Shown here: one piece after another, positions 12,662 to 23,298 of the stretch
Layout: every line of letters begins with the position of its first letter
Position numbering within the stretch: the first letter of the stretch is position 1
Assembly: GCF_023278565.1 (NCBI RefSeq)
Contig: NC_064677.1
Location: forward strand, 1,488,001 to 1,552,000
Direction: 5' to 3'
From: Colletotrichum lupini
Taxonomy: Eukaryota; Ascomycota; Sordariomycetes; Glomerellales; Glomerellaceae
Length of the DNA: 64,000 nucleotides
The notes under the pieces: generated by a model
Database searches by the model: none
What the model was told of the DNA's origin: nothing
The model's input: only the letters and a program-made list of their open reading frames with translations
Made by a program: the position numbers and the translations under genes

Positions 12662-12735
12662 CTCCCCGAGGTGGGCTCGAACCACCAACCTCCAGATTAA
12701 CAGTCTGACGCGCTAGCCAATTGTGCCATCGGGGA
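12662..12735 (-). tRNA. tRNA-Asn (anticodon GTT)
   Basis: Read on the minus strand, the acceptor stem TCCCCGA pairs with TCGGGGA. The D-arm is GGCACAATTGGCTAGCGC. The anticodon loop is CTGTTAA (anticodon GTT), between TCAGA and TCTGG. The T-arm has GGTTCGAGCC. The discriminator is G, as usual for tRNA-Asn. There is no intron. The length is 74 nt. Confidence 0.93.
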
Positions 12736-14268
12736 TAAGCTCGAAATGAGCTGAAAGGATCTTGTTGACGTCAGCAGCGAAAGAGCGGCACTATCAAAGT
12801 CACTTGCTATTTTGGTGGGTGTTTGGTGGGTTTGGACCGTTGAAGTGGGCCAGTTTCGTGTTTGGCGACTAGGGCACGAGGGCTACGAGCATTGGCGTTT
12901 CATGAAAAGTAAAGTAGGGAACCATTCGATGGTTGGGAATTGGATGGGAATTGGAGTAGTTGATGGTCTCAAAACTTGAGTTCATTTCAGCATGCTTAAA
13001 GAGCAGTAACACTTGACGTCTGGGATGGACGGGGATGGCAAGTTGTTGGTCATGCGGAGTTGGTTCGGACGATAAGATATCAGATACTATGTCAGTTGTC
13101 ATCTTTGCTCTTCTTCTAGAGAGTATGGGCTTCTTTTTGGCGGTAACTTTGCAAAATTTTGATAACCTTTTGACCATATACAGAAGGACAATCGAAGCGC
13201 GACAGATTCCCTGTCGCTACCTAGCTCCGGGGTCACTGTTCTGTGTTGTGGAGAGCCGATGAGAGAGACTGCTACTTCAACAGTCCGGCACGAGCCAAGC
13301 AGTTTACGCCGCAAACTTCAACGGCTCAAGAGCTCTCACTGTTGGCTCTCATAGGACCCTTCTTCTCTACCTTACTTGTGCGTTCAGGGTGGGGTATAAG
13401 GAAACATCTGACACGAGTTCCTGAAGTTTGAGTTGAATGTCAAAGTCGGTTTCTCAACATATTGAGGTGTGTTTGGACACCATGTCGGAGACTCCCAGCG
13501 CGCAAGACCAACATCCTCAATTCCGCGCCGGAACTACATGTACATATACTGCTTTCTCAGCTCAATCGGCTTTACAGAACTGCGAAAATCAGAGCCTAAC
13601 GTCCTTGCGGTTATATATGGATTGAACAAGTTTCAATCAAGGTGGTTCTATGTAGAAGCTACGACAGTCTACTCAAGGAACACGGAAACCCCGACTGCAT
13701 CTCAGTGCCCTAAATGGTCCCCGCATGTCCCTTGGTAGCTTTAGGCCGCCAAGGCCTGTCCCCCACACTCCCGGGGACCCCGCAAGTCAAGATGATGGCA
13801 TTCCAATAATGCCCATCAACAATGTCTGGACAGGACCTTGCTAGTTCTTGTGGTAGCAACTTGGGTGTGTATGTCCGAACTCACCCTTGAGCTGACGTGT
13901 GGCTTGCCGAATGATACAACATTGAGGGGAAACGGTCGGTTACTGAAGGCTACTACCGACCGGAGTGAAATAGTACACAACCTTGAATTGGCGAACTGCA
14001 ACACGAAGATGGCTGGCATAAATCCTCTTCCATGAGAGCTTGATCCCCAGAACAACTTACGCATTTTACGGAATCTGCGGAGTATCGAACGTGCGCATAA
14101 GTGGTTGTTGGAGGCATCGGTCGGCTTCCGGCAATCTCAACCGCCGACACTTCGGAAAAGCCGAAAGACGACGCCGCATCACGCCTGGCTCTCGGCTTAC
14201 TTATGATAGCATTCACTCAACATTCTATTCATGACCTAAAACGCCAAGTAACATTATCAACAAGAAAG
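12736..14268. other. Intergenic region upstream of the beta-glucuronidase gene
   Basis: No gene recognised. The only structure noted is an 8-bp inverted repeat at 13933-13962, described separately. Confidence 0.5.
13933..13962. promoter_or_regulatory. CGG inverted repeat, possible Zn2Cys6 operator
   Basis: CGGTCGGT is followed after 14 bases by its exact reverse complement ACCGACCG. It lies about 305 bases before the beta-glucuronidase start. Fungal Zn2Cys6 activators bind paired CGG half-sites, so a pathway-specific operator is possible; this is inference. Confidence 0.3.
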
Positions 14269-16086
14269 ATGCTCAAACCACAGGCCAATTCAACCAGAGA
14301 TATCGTTTCTTTGGACGGCATCTGGAACTTTGCAATTGCATCATCACCCGACATTGAAGCAGACGCACCATGGTCTAAGCTCATCCCGCCAAAGCTTCAA
14401 GTACCCGTACCCGCCAGCTACAACGACATCTTTGCAGATGAAAAGATTCGCAGTCACGTTGGATGGGTGTACTATCAGCGTCAAGTCACAGTACCTCGCG
14501 GCTGGTCGCCTGAGAATCAGAGATATTTCTTGCGATTTGACGCAGCAACCCATCGCGGCCGTGTCTACGTAAATGACAAGCTAGTCGCCGACCATGTTGG
14601 CGGATACACCCCTTTCGAGGCAGACATCACTAGCATCATCAAACCCGGCGAGAGATTCCGCTTGACTGTGACCGTGAGTAACGAGCTGAGCTGGGAGACG
14701 ATTCCTCCCGGCAAAATCCAGACCCTCGCCAACGGCAAGCGGAAGCAGAACTATCAGCATGATTTCTTCAACTATTCCGGGCTAGCACGGTCGGTGTATT
14801 TGTGTTCGAAGCCGGCGGTATCCATCATCGACATCACCGTCGTAACGGACATCTTTGAGTCGAGAGCAGGCAAAGTTCAATACAAGGTTGAAACTTCGCA
14901 GCCGGTGGAGGATGACAAGGTCAAGATCTCTGTTCTTGACGAGGAGGGGTTGACTGTGGCTCAAGCAAATGGGACAAAAGATGAGCTGACGATCAACTCG
15001 GCGCATCTGTGGCAACCCGGCGCGGCGTATCTGTACCAACTCCGTGTGGAGATCCTATCAGACTCCGACAAAGATGAGGTTCTCGATACCTATGAACTTC
15101 CCTTCGGCATCCGCACAATCTCGGTCAAGGGAAATCAGTTCCTCATCAACGGCAAGCCCTTTTACTTCACCGGCTTCGGCAAGCATGAAGACTCACCAAT
15201 CCGCGGCAAGGGCTTCGATCCGGCCTACATGATTCACGATTTCCATCTCATGCGCTGGATGGGAGCCAACTCGTTCCGGACAGCTCACTACCCCTACGCC
15301 GAAGAGGTCCTTGACTACGCCGACCGACACGGAATCGTCGTCATCAACGAGACTCCGGCGGTGGGTATCAACCTCGGCATCATTGCTGGCGTCTTTGGAC
15401 TCAAGGCGCCTCCTACTTTTGCCCCCGATGCGTGCAACGAGAAGACGCAGGCGGCGCATGACCAGGCTATCAGAGAGCTTGTGGCGCGAGACAAGAACCA
15501 TCCGTCGGTGGTGATGTGGACAGTTACCAACGAGCCTGCGTCGGCGGAGCCCGGTGCAAGGGAGTATCTCGAGCCGCTAGTCTCGTTGACGCGCGAGCTG
15601 GACCCGACGAGACTGGTCTGCTTCGCGAACATGGGATTCGCTACGTTCGAGAAGGACCTCGTGACAGACTTGTTCGACGTCATCTGCCTGAACCGCTACT
15701 ACGGATGGTACTCTCAGACAGGCGATCTAGAAGAGGCGGAGCAGGTATTGGAGAAGGACCTGCTTGGATGGCAGGCCAAGTATGGTAAGCTCATGATCAT
15801 GACAGAGTACGGCGCCGAAGCTGTGGCGGGGCTACACGCCGTATGTGACGTCCCCTGGAGCGAGGAGTACCAAGGCAAGTTTCTCGAAATGTTCCACCGA
15901 GTATTTGATCGTGTTGAGACCGTTGTTGGAGAGCACGTTTGGAACTTTGCGGATTTCCAGACGACATCGAGTATCACTCGGGTGGATGGAAACAAGAAGG
16001 GCGTTTTCACACGGGACAGAAAGCCAAAGGGGTCTGTACAGGTTTTGAAAGCACGATGGACAGCTAAGCAAGCGAAAGATGTATGA
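14269..16086 (+). CDS. Beta-glucuronidase, glycoside hydrolase family 2
   Basis: 605 residues in one exon, almost exactly the length of E. coli GusA. The start at 14269 was chosen because the family begins just before the RDIVSLDGIWNF segment; an in-frame Met at 14101 would add 56 residues with no family match. Domains in order: sugar-binding jelly roll (1-180, GWVYYQRQVTVP, GGYTPFEADI), immunoglobulin-like middle (185-290) and a TIM barrel (290-605, GFGKHEDSPIRGKG, SFRTAHYPY). The acid/base Glu lies in TNEPAS (Glu 422) and the nucleophile in MTEYGAEA (Glu 513). Their 91-residue spacing equals that of E. coli Glu413/Glu504. It hydrolyses beta-D-glucuronides. No signal peptide is visible, so it is probably cytosolic. 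The absence of introns and the bacterial-like length leave horizontal origin open. Confidence 0.93.
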   Translation: MLKPQANSTRDIVSLDGIWNFAIASSPDIEADAPWSKLIPPKLQVPVPASYNDIFADEKIRSHVGWVYYQRQVTVPRGWSPENQRYFLRFDAATHRGRVYVNDKLVADHVGGYTPFEADITSIIKPGERFRLTVTVSNELSWETIPPGKIQTLANGKRKQNYQHDFFNYSGLARSVYLCSKPAVSIIDITVVTDIFESRAGKVQYKVETSQPVEDDKVKISVLDEEGLTVAQANGTKDELTINSAHLWQPGAAYLYQLRVEILSDSDKDEVLDTYELPFGIRTISVKGNQFLINGKPFYFTGFGKHEDSPIRGKGFDPAYMIHDFHLMRWMGANSFRTAHYPYAEEVLDYADRHGIVVINETPAVGINLGIIAGVFGLKAPPTFAPDACNEKTQAAHDQAIRELVARDKNHPSVVMWTVTNEPASAEPGAREYLEPLVSLTRELDPTRLVCFANMGFATFEKDLVTDLFDVICLNRYYGWYSQTGDLEEAEQVLEKDLLGWQAKYGKLMIMTEYGAEAVAGLHAVCDVPWSEEYQGKFLEMFHRVFDRVETVVGEHVWNFADFQTTSSITRVDGNKKGVFTRDRKPKGSVQVLKARWTAKQAKDV

Positions 16087-16410
16087 TCCGGTTTACGGGA
16101 AGAATAAAGATACTCAGAAACTACTCAGATGCTCTCATAATGACTGGAAGAGTGTACGGGCAGCTAATATACCCGATGGTCCGTTCCAAGTCCGCTGCGG
16201 TGCTGCCTCCGTCGGCCCCACACGGAGCCGAGGTACAAACTCACGGCCGGGGGTGACTAACCGTTAATAGGGGCAGCCGAGGCACCCCGCATCTTATCTC
16301 AAGCCCAAGACTACAAGAACAGTTCAACTCAAGTTCATGAGAGGGCTGTAATTGACTGGTTTTACATTTCAACGCTGGCATTATTCCAATTGCAAAACTC
16401 TACCGTGAAC
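16087..16410. other. Intergenic region
   Basis: Short spacer holding the beta-glucuronidase 3' end and the promoter of the CMD-like gene. Nothing else recognised. Confidence 0.5.
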
Positions 16411-16995
16411 ATGGCACGCCTTCCGTACCCCGATGTCAACGGAACTCCCCTCAACATCTCCAAGCTTCTCGCACATAGCCCAGCCACTGTCAACCATTGG
16501 TCAAAAATCGCAGGCGCTCACTTCAAAGATCTCGAGTTATCCTCCAAGAACCGGGAGTTAGTCATTCTTCTCAGCACAGCAAAGTTCCGGTCCACCTACG
16601 AGTGGACGCATCACAGCACAGTCTCCGCCAAGGAGGGTGTCACTGACGCCCAGCGCGAAGTGATTGCCCAGGCTGGAAGACAGAAGGGATACTTCTCTTC
16701 TCAAGGGAAACTAGAATCTCTTGCAGAATTGTTCACGTCAAAGGAAAAAGCCCTCCTATTGTTTATCGAGGCCGTTATTGACGGGCCAGAGGTTGCGGAT
16801 GAGCTATGGACGAAAGCCAAGACTGAGTTTTCTGACCGAGAAGTCGTGGAAATGATTACTCTGCAGGTTAGTTTCCCTGTAGGAGTCCCTTAGTCTGAGT
16901 GCTAACGCAATCAGGGTTTCTACTACACCTTTTCACGCCTCACAACCGTCTTGAATGTAGAATTGGAGCCCTTCGCCAAGCCATCTAAGCTTTGA
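16411..16995 (+). CDS. Carboxymuconolactone decarboxylase-like protein
   Basis: Two exons, 16411-16866 and 16915-16995, are split by a 48-nt intron (GTTAGT to ATCAG) and give 178 residues. The chosen start gives MARLPYPDVNGTPLNISKLL; an in-frame Met seven codons earlier is less likely. The family signature is present: a helix RELVILLSTAKFRSTYEWTH, the second-shell HHSTVSAKEGV, and a late helix DREVVEMITLQGFYYTFSRL that is completed only by splicing. The motif YEWTHH replaces the CxxC of AhpD, as in many fungal members annotated as CMD or gamma-carboxymuconolactone decarboxylase-like. Substrate unknown. The same fold occurs in the partial gene at the left edge, but the two are not close relatives. 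Confidence 0.88.
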
Positions 16996-17475
16996 GAGAG
17001 GCATCTCAGGGATCCCATTTGGGTTGTGATGGTGATTCGACGGCATTGGGGAAGCACTGCGGGAGGACATGTATCCGTGCAACATCCGTCACAGAATGCT
17101 GATCGCGGCTTGGCGGTCTGTATGACCCAGTGAAGTCACTTGCTCTTCCTTAACAATGGCCTGTAAGCTGTATTCTGTAGTCTGTAGCAAAACAGCTGTA
17201 CGTGGCCAGACATCAAGATCGATCTCACAGCGAACGAAATGTGGTTCAAATGTTTTTTTAATCTCTTTTGTATTATTAGAGTGTACTAAAACGTACCGAT
17301 ACATCCCCAATAATTAGAAATGGCCAGCACTTAATCGGATCATCCGAGTCGGCACACAGCCCCTATTCGTCTCGTGGATCTTTCATGATCATCGACTCTT
17401 TCTCCTTCTTCCCAAATTCTCCTCAAAGTCTCATGGGATATTACACCCACAGTCTCTATCGCTGATTAAAGGCAA
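16996..17475. other. Intergenic region between convergent genes
   Basis: No coding sequence supported; 3' flanks of the CMD-like and small secreted protein genes. Confidence 0.5.
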
Positions 17476-17979
17476 TCATGCGGTGGAAGCGTTGAAGTCG
17501 AGGGCGGTAGATGCGTTGCCAGCCTCGGCCTCGTCCTGGGCAATGTTGTTGTTGAGCTTCTTCTGCTCGGCGGCCATCTTATCGGCGACGTCCTCGCCCT
17601 GGGCCGCCTGAGCCTGCAGCTTCAGCATGGTGGCGGTAAGCTTGAGGACCTTGTTCTTGATCTTGCCGCGCTGGAGGGCGTCGGCCTCCTCGCCGTTGGC
17701 AGCCTCAATGGCGGGGTTGAAGGCCTCCTTCTCGGCGTCGTTGGCAATGGAGTTGACGCTGTTGAGGAAGTCCAGATCGGCCTTAGCGACGGTGCTGAGG
17801 TCGGTGGGGAGACCGGAGAGCTTGTCGAGAGCCTCCTGCTTGGCGGTACCGGCAGTGCCGCCGCTGATGGAGAGGTCATTGAAGGTCTGAGTGGAGAAGA
17901 CGGTGGCCTGGCGAGCGCCGAGAGGAGCGGCGGTAGCGAGGGCAGCGAAGCCGATAGTGATGACGGAAGAGAACTTCAT
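17476..17979 (-). CDS. Small secreted protein of unknown function
   Basis: An intronless gene of 167 residues. The start at 17979 gives a classic signal peptide, MKFSSVITIGFAALATAAP, with cleavage expected around APLGARQ. An upstream in-frame Met would add 32 residues that would hide the signal. The mature protein is Ala/Lys/Asp/Glu-rich, helical and has no cysteine: DKLSGLPTDLSTVAKADLD, then AEKEAFNPAIEAANGEEAD and LKLQAQAAQGEDVADKMAAE. I recognise no family. The size and secretion signal fit a cell-wall-associated or effector-like protein. The lack of disulphides argues against a typical apoplastic Cys-rich effector. Confidence 0.75.
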   Translation of the reverse strand: MKFSSVITIGFAALATAAPLGARQATVFSTQTFNDLSISGGTAGTAKQEALDKLSGLPTDLSTVAKADLDFLNSVNSIANDAEKEAFNPAIEAANGEEADALQRGKIKNKVLKLTATMLKLQAQAAQGEDVADKMAAEQKKLNNNIAQDEAEAGNASTALDFNASTA

Positions 17980-20900
17980 ATTGAAAGTCGAAAGATTGTT
18001 CTTAAGGCAAGAAGTCGATGTTGTGGAAGACGAAAAGAGGGACACGGACCCGGATGGATTGAAATGAGTGATCAAGATGCGTTGAAAGAGATAGAAGACA
18101 GCACAGCTGTTTTAGAAGAGAAGAAAGAACAGGCAAGGTTGTAATGATTGTGAGCGTGATGAGAAGAGGAAAGAAGAAGCGGCACTAAGAGGAAGATCGA
18201 GCTGATCTTTATAGAATATTTCAGACGATCTGTCAGTCCGTTCACATTAGGATATGGGTGATATTGGATCCATGCATTGGCATGTTTGCGTCTCCATGTT
18301 ACGCCATCCTTTTTTCTCCCCTGTCGTCGTTCTCGTGATATGTGCTCTAGACATTGCCCCTGGGCTCGAGTGCCCAGCTGTCGCAGTTGCAAAGAACTTC
18401 AGACCAGGGCCCAAAGTAGGTTGCATGCGGAGGTCAACATGGGATGACATGGGGCGTTCGAGACGGGGCGGGTTGAGACGTCAACGTTACGAATATTCTT
18501 GGTGATTTTCCGCAGTGATGGATATGATGGATTGTGGAAGCGATGGCGACTCCGCGTTGAAGGAGGTCTGAAGTTCGTGACGCATGGGTGCGATGAAGCT
18601 GCCAAGATGTTGCGGCTGCATCTCCTAGGCCTGATCGGGAAGCCACATTACGGCCGGATCTGGTGAGAGGCGACAGGGAAGCCCCTGAATGGACGCATCT
18701 CGTTACAACTCTGAGCCTCGTGAGTCGTGAGGCTCTATGAGGATGTTGAGGGGGACGGATTGGAATTGGTGAAGGAGGCGAGGATCAGTATCATCGACGC
18801 AAGTGGGCACAGGGTTGGGGGGCTTGAAAGATGGGTCTGGAGCGATGCAGCTGTTCGTCACCCCAACCAAGCCGGAGTTGTCTACCGAACTTCAAGGCCA
18901 TACGGTAAGCATCTGAACATGTGAGCCGGGGTCCTGGATCTTTCCATGTCGCCTCTTCATCGGACTCTGCGGTAGCTCACAAAGAATAGAGATTGTGCCC
19001 ATGACGGCGGCAAAGCTCCGAGGAATTTAACCCCACCACCATCCCCAAGGAGAGTTTCACGACCCCCTGTATCTTACCGCCAAGCTTATTTTTCTGACGT
19101 TGGAGGCCAATTTTCGAACGGCAGCAGCTTTGGCCGTGCCCACTTCTGTCGCGGCCCTCCTTTGACAACTTACTCTCCCAACTGAGGAAGACCGTTTGAA
19201 GGCCAACGTTAAGCACGAGGTTTGGGCAAAGTTGAATATGGGTCTTGACGCTCATCAACCAGGCTAAGATTCTGCTGGATGATCCCCTGGTGATCCCAAA
19301 CACCGCGACCAAAAAAGGGTCTTGGAGTTCGATTGGGTCCCTGGTGGACTCGTCTTCATCCGAGGCTCTACCCATCGGATCTCGAACTCATCCCATCTCT
19401 TCGCCCGTGTCGCAAAACTTCTTTTGACGTCGGGAATGATGGTATGTCAAGTGTCACTGGCATGACTCTCAGCTCACAAGTCAAGCGGCCTGTGGTTATT
19501 GCATGAAGTCTGATTCCATTGATTGGACGGAAACGAACTCTACCGAAGGTTTTCGGTCATACTCGATAGTTGAAGGACTAAGTTGCCTGCTCAACTGCTC
19601 TCACCTTGCATCTTAATGTTGGGCACTGAGATCGTACGCACCAGCTCTTCGCGAGGGTTCGCTGCAGACTAACCTTAACAACATATCCCCCCACGCCCGC
19701 TGTGAAAAACAAAGCAAATGCGCTAGACACTGACCCTCGTCAGCGCTGCTGGGCCCATTGGGCCTGAAACCGCTTCATCGCCCCCAGTCTCCCAATGTCA
19801 CCCACTCAAGTTTAAGCGCTGCGGGGATGGGTGACAGACGTATTTTTGGATCCATTTCCGGATTGGCATATGTGTCTCATTATTGTTTGATTCTTGAAAA
19901 TTCTGGGCATGTTTGGATGTTGCGGTCAATTTGCAAGAGGTGAACGTCTGCCGTATTCGCTTCCATGTCAACCATGCCAATAATGGGCAGCTAATGGTCT
20001 AACCTTGGTCGCTGAGAGATGCTCGGTGTAATAATTTCAGGGATGGAAAGCAACATAACAAGACGGAGCGACCTAATCAACCTTCGTTTGACAGGCCGCC
20101 TGTGGATGGAAATTGTTCAGGACAATTAATCCATCATTAGAATCGTCTCGATATTTTTGCGATGGCCGACCTCCGGCTGAGTACTCATTGTTAGACTCTC
20201 AATAGCCTTCCGCAGAGATGTGTGAGGCGCGAAGTCTCTTGTCATATTTGCATATGGATCCACATGGTGTCAACGTAAAGACCTCTACCTGAGGCAGACT
20301 GCATCAAGCCCGCAGACGGATGTCGTTATGGCTGAAGCCAATTTGGCGATTCAACTTTAATGTTTCTGACCGCGTCGTGAGTAACTATCGACGATGGAGT
20401 TGGAGGATCGTGAATCGGCAGGTACCGACTATGTCTTGGCGATGCTGGGCGCGCTCCTTCTGGCAGCCTGGTTTCTTCCATTGGATGCCTCGGATCATCT
20501 TGGCCAAGGTCTGAAATACACGACAGGCATATCGGGAGCACCTGTTCAGCATGCGATTCTATGCAGAATCATACTGACTAATGCAGCCAAGCCACGGCAG
20601 GCTGAAGGGGCAGGACTCGCTTGAAAGCCAGGTCTTTGGCATTGGTATTGCGCGTTGGACTGACCACAGTCACATATAAGCTGAGAATTATGATTGCGAG
20701 ATAGACTCGCTCAATTATCGATAAGTAAATTACTTCGTAAAACAGAGCGTTACGGTGATGATGCTGTGGGCACGCGGACTTTCTCGCCGGAGAAGGCCGA
20801 GAGCCGGACGCGATGGAATGGCCCCAACACCGGGCCGGGGCCGGAGTGGGGTTTACCAAGTCAGCCCCCAAGATACCTAATTCAGAAAACGTAGTGTGAG

Positions 20901-21464
20901 GGATGTAGAACGAGGCGACTTGAATGAGATGAAAAATAATGAATAAGTCGAAATCTTTAACGAAGAGAGACGGGCGCAGATTTCTAGAAGGAGAAATAGC
21001 AATATCTAAAACTTATCAGAACTTCGAAATGAGAGACACCATGTATTTTTATCCTTCTGAAGCATGAATTTCTAGATGACGGCGAGTTTCTCTCGGCTCC
21101 TCCAAAGGGTCAAAACACTACGCTCACGCATTCGCCCGGGCGAATCTCCAGGGACTCTTCAGTGAGAAGAGCTGCCAATGAGGGCCATTCCAGCAATAAG
21201 GCATTTGCCCTCGAACTAGATCCAGGCGCACCAACCATGGAGCGGTATATCTCCAAGCCTGGAGCTACTGCAACGCCCGCTCCTCAAGCCACCATTTGGC
21301 CCTAGTTACGCCACTTCTTGCCGGAGGACCGAGATCTCACGCTTTCCCCGCTTGGTTGTCAGTAGGCGTACGATGACGGCAAAGACCGCATAATTAGTCT
21401 AGTCTCGGACTCTCAGTCGACGACAACTACATGCAAACCCAAGTAACAACACAGTACCACTCCA
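17980..21464. other. Long gene-poor intergenic region
   Basis: About 3.5 kb without a supportable gene. Open frames are short and inconsistent between strands. A TATA-like TTTATAG near 18200 may serve the small secreted protein gene. A perfect 16-bp palindrome occurs at 21130-21145. The sequence is not strongly AT-rich and shows no obvious RIP. Confidence 0.5.
21130..21145. repeat. Perfect 16-bp palindrome
   Basis: ATTCGCCCGGGCGAAT is its own reverse complement. It lies about 320 bases upstream of the methyltransferase start and could be a dimeric transcription-factor site; function unknown. Confidence 0.45.
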
Positions 21465-22944
21465 ATGGGCGCCATTCCCGAACAAGCGCCGCAAGACGGG
21501 CATCCGGCGCAATCTCCAGAGCAAGCACCAGATATTATTGAAGCTGGTGGCGATGCGAGCGACGATGAGTTCCAGCCTAGCGAGTGGGATGCTTCCTCAT
21601 CGGGTTCGACTTCCATCACCTCGTCGGTCTCAAAAACATTCATATGAAAATGGCAGACGGTAAGTTTTGAATGCGTACCCATGGAACTTGGGTTCAATAG
21701 ATGCATTTGGTCAAAGGCTTATCAGCTTGGACAATCAAAGCTATCACTCATTTCGGGATGGAAGAAATCCAATTCCAAACGATGATATTGAAAGAAAAAA
21801 CCGCGAAGAAACGAAGCATGCGATAGTCATGGAGCTCACTGATGGCAAGCTGTTCCATGCTTCTAGAGGCGACTCGCCCAGCAAGATTATTGATTCCGGC
21901 ACGGGCACCGGTAAGTTTTATCTCAGACCTTGGGCGGATTTAAAGGCGGCATCCGTAGATATCGCACAAAAATTCTGAACGACTTTACAGGCATATGGGC
22001 AATGGAAGGTAGGTAAAACTCATCCTGAAGACAATAATCAATAAAGCCTGAAGATTGACAATTACAAGTTGGGGATCACAACCCTTCCGCCGAGGTTACT
22101 GGCGTAGACTTATCGCCGATTCAGCCAAGCTGGTACGCCCACTGAGTCCTCTTATGGCCATAATATCCTGATTTAGCGTACAGGGTGCCTTCCGACGTTC
22201 GCTTCTTCGTCGATGATGTTGAAGATGACTGGCTGGTAAGTGCTCTACTGCCTGGCGAAATGAGATCTCTGAACTGGAGGGTGTTGTCGCTGACAATGAG
22301 CGATATTCCTTTGTCTGGAAATGATTTCGATCTCATACATATGCGAAACTTGGCGTCTTTTGTGCATGATCTCCCAAAACTCTTGGAGTGAGTCTTCGAG
22401 TAAGTTCGAAGTTGTGCTTCCACTCTCGATAATGGGGTATCAAATCCAGTGCAACATCGTGCTCATGAAACATACTTTCTGAAATCTCAAGGCTGGAGCT
22501 TACGTCGAAACCCAAGACTTCGGCGCCAATGTGAAGAGCGATGACGGAACCATGCCCGAAAACTGGCCCTTGTTGGAATTCTGGTCCGAAATCCGCGACG
22601 CCATGCACAAAATGAAGATTGACATCCAAGTCGCTCCGCGCATCGGTGCGGTTATGAAAGACGCCGGCTTCGTCAACGTTCAAGTGAAATCATACAAAGT
22701 GCCGGTTGGAAGATGGCCTCTCGACAAGATCAAGCGTCTGGTTGGACATTACATGCGCTCTGTGACGGAGGACCATTTGGGCGCCGCTGCGAGCAAACCT
22801 TTGGCGGCTCTGAGAATGGAACGGACGGAGATCGAGGTATTTCTCGCGTCAGTTCGGAATGCGATCAAGGATCCGAATGTGCATGCGTATGGCACGTATT
22901 ATTCTCGGGTTGGACAGAAGCCCGTGGAGTCGGGTTCTAAGTGA
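21465..22944 (+). CDS. LaeA-like SAM-dependent methyltransferase, apparent frameshift
   Basis: The acidic N-terminus (MGAIPEQAPQDGHPAQ, then DASDDEFQPSEWDASSS) and the core are typical of fungal LaeA-like methyltransferases. Conserved segments: YENGRRYHSFRDGRNPIPND, SAM motif I DSGTGTGIWAMEVGD, VTGVDLSPIQPSWVPSDV, DFDLIHMRNLASF and ETQDFG, then a C-terminal KPLAALRMERTEIEVFL. Clear introns: 21660-21740, 21911-21990, 22009-22068 and 22133-22183, leaving an 18-nt micro-exon at 21991-22008. Before the first intron the family frame is reached only by skipping one base in the A-run 21632-21636; as written, the frame meets TGA at 21645. The splice near 22390-22490 is also poor. The gene may be decaying, or the A-run may be a sequence error. 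LaeA relatives influence secondary metabolism or methylate metabolites; the role here is unknown. Confidence 0.65.
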
Positions 22945-23199
22945 ACAGGAAGCTCGCTTCTACACTGAGGGTTATCTTGAATCTAGATTCCCATGGAGAA
23001 TGGGTCAACACTGGTTCCCTAGCATTGGAAGAACATGAAATTACAAATACCCACACCGTCGATCGAATTCATCATCCGTGTTCACAGCAATCCGAAAAGG
23101 TTCTAGACCACCTGCGAGGCGCCTCGGCCACATTGGTCAGTGAGCTATCGACAGGTCTCATGCAACCCAAAAAGCTGCCCATGTAGATGGACATCAAAA

Positions 23200-23298
23200 T
23201 GAAAGGGACGAGACTCGAACTCGCGCGGGTTGCCCCACCAGGAAACAGATGTTAAGCTGACCTTAACCTGGCGCCATAACCAACTCGGCCACCCTTCC
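23200..23298 (-). tRNA. tRNA-Leu (anticodon AAG) with intron
   Basis: On the minus strand, acceptor GGAAGGG pairs with CCCTTTC (one G-T). D-arm GGCCGAGTTGGTTATGGC. The anticodon stem CCAGG/CCTGG encloses TTAAGG, a 17-nt intron and T. The intron contains CTTAA, complementary to the anticodon region, as expected for eukaryotic tRNA introns. A long variable arm (TGGGGCAACCC) and a T-loop GTTCGAGTC follow. The intron position is one base 3' of the anticodon. Confidence 0.9.
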
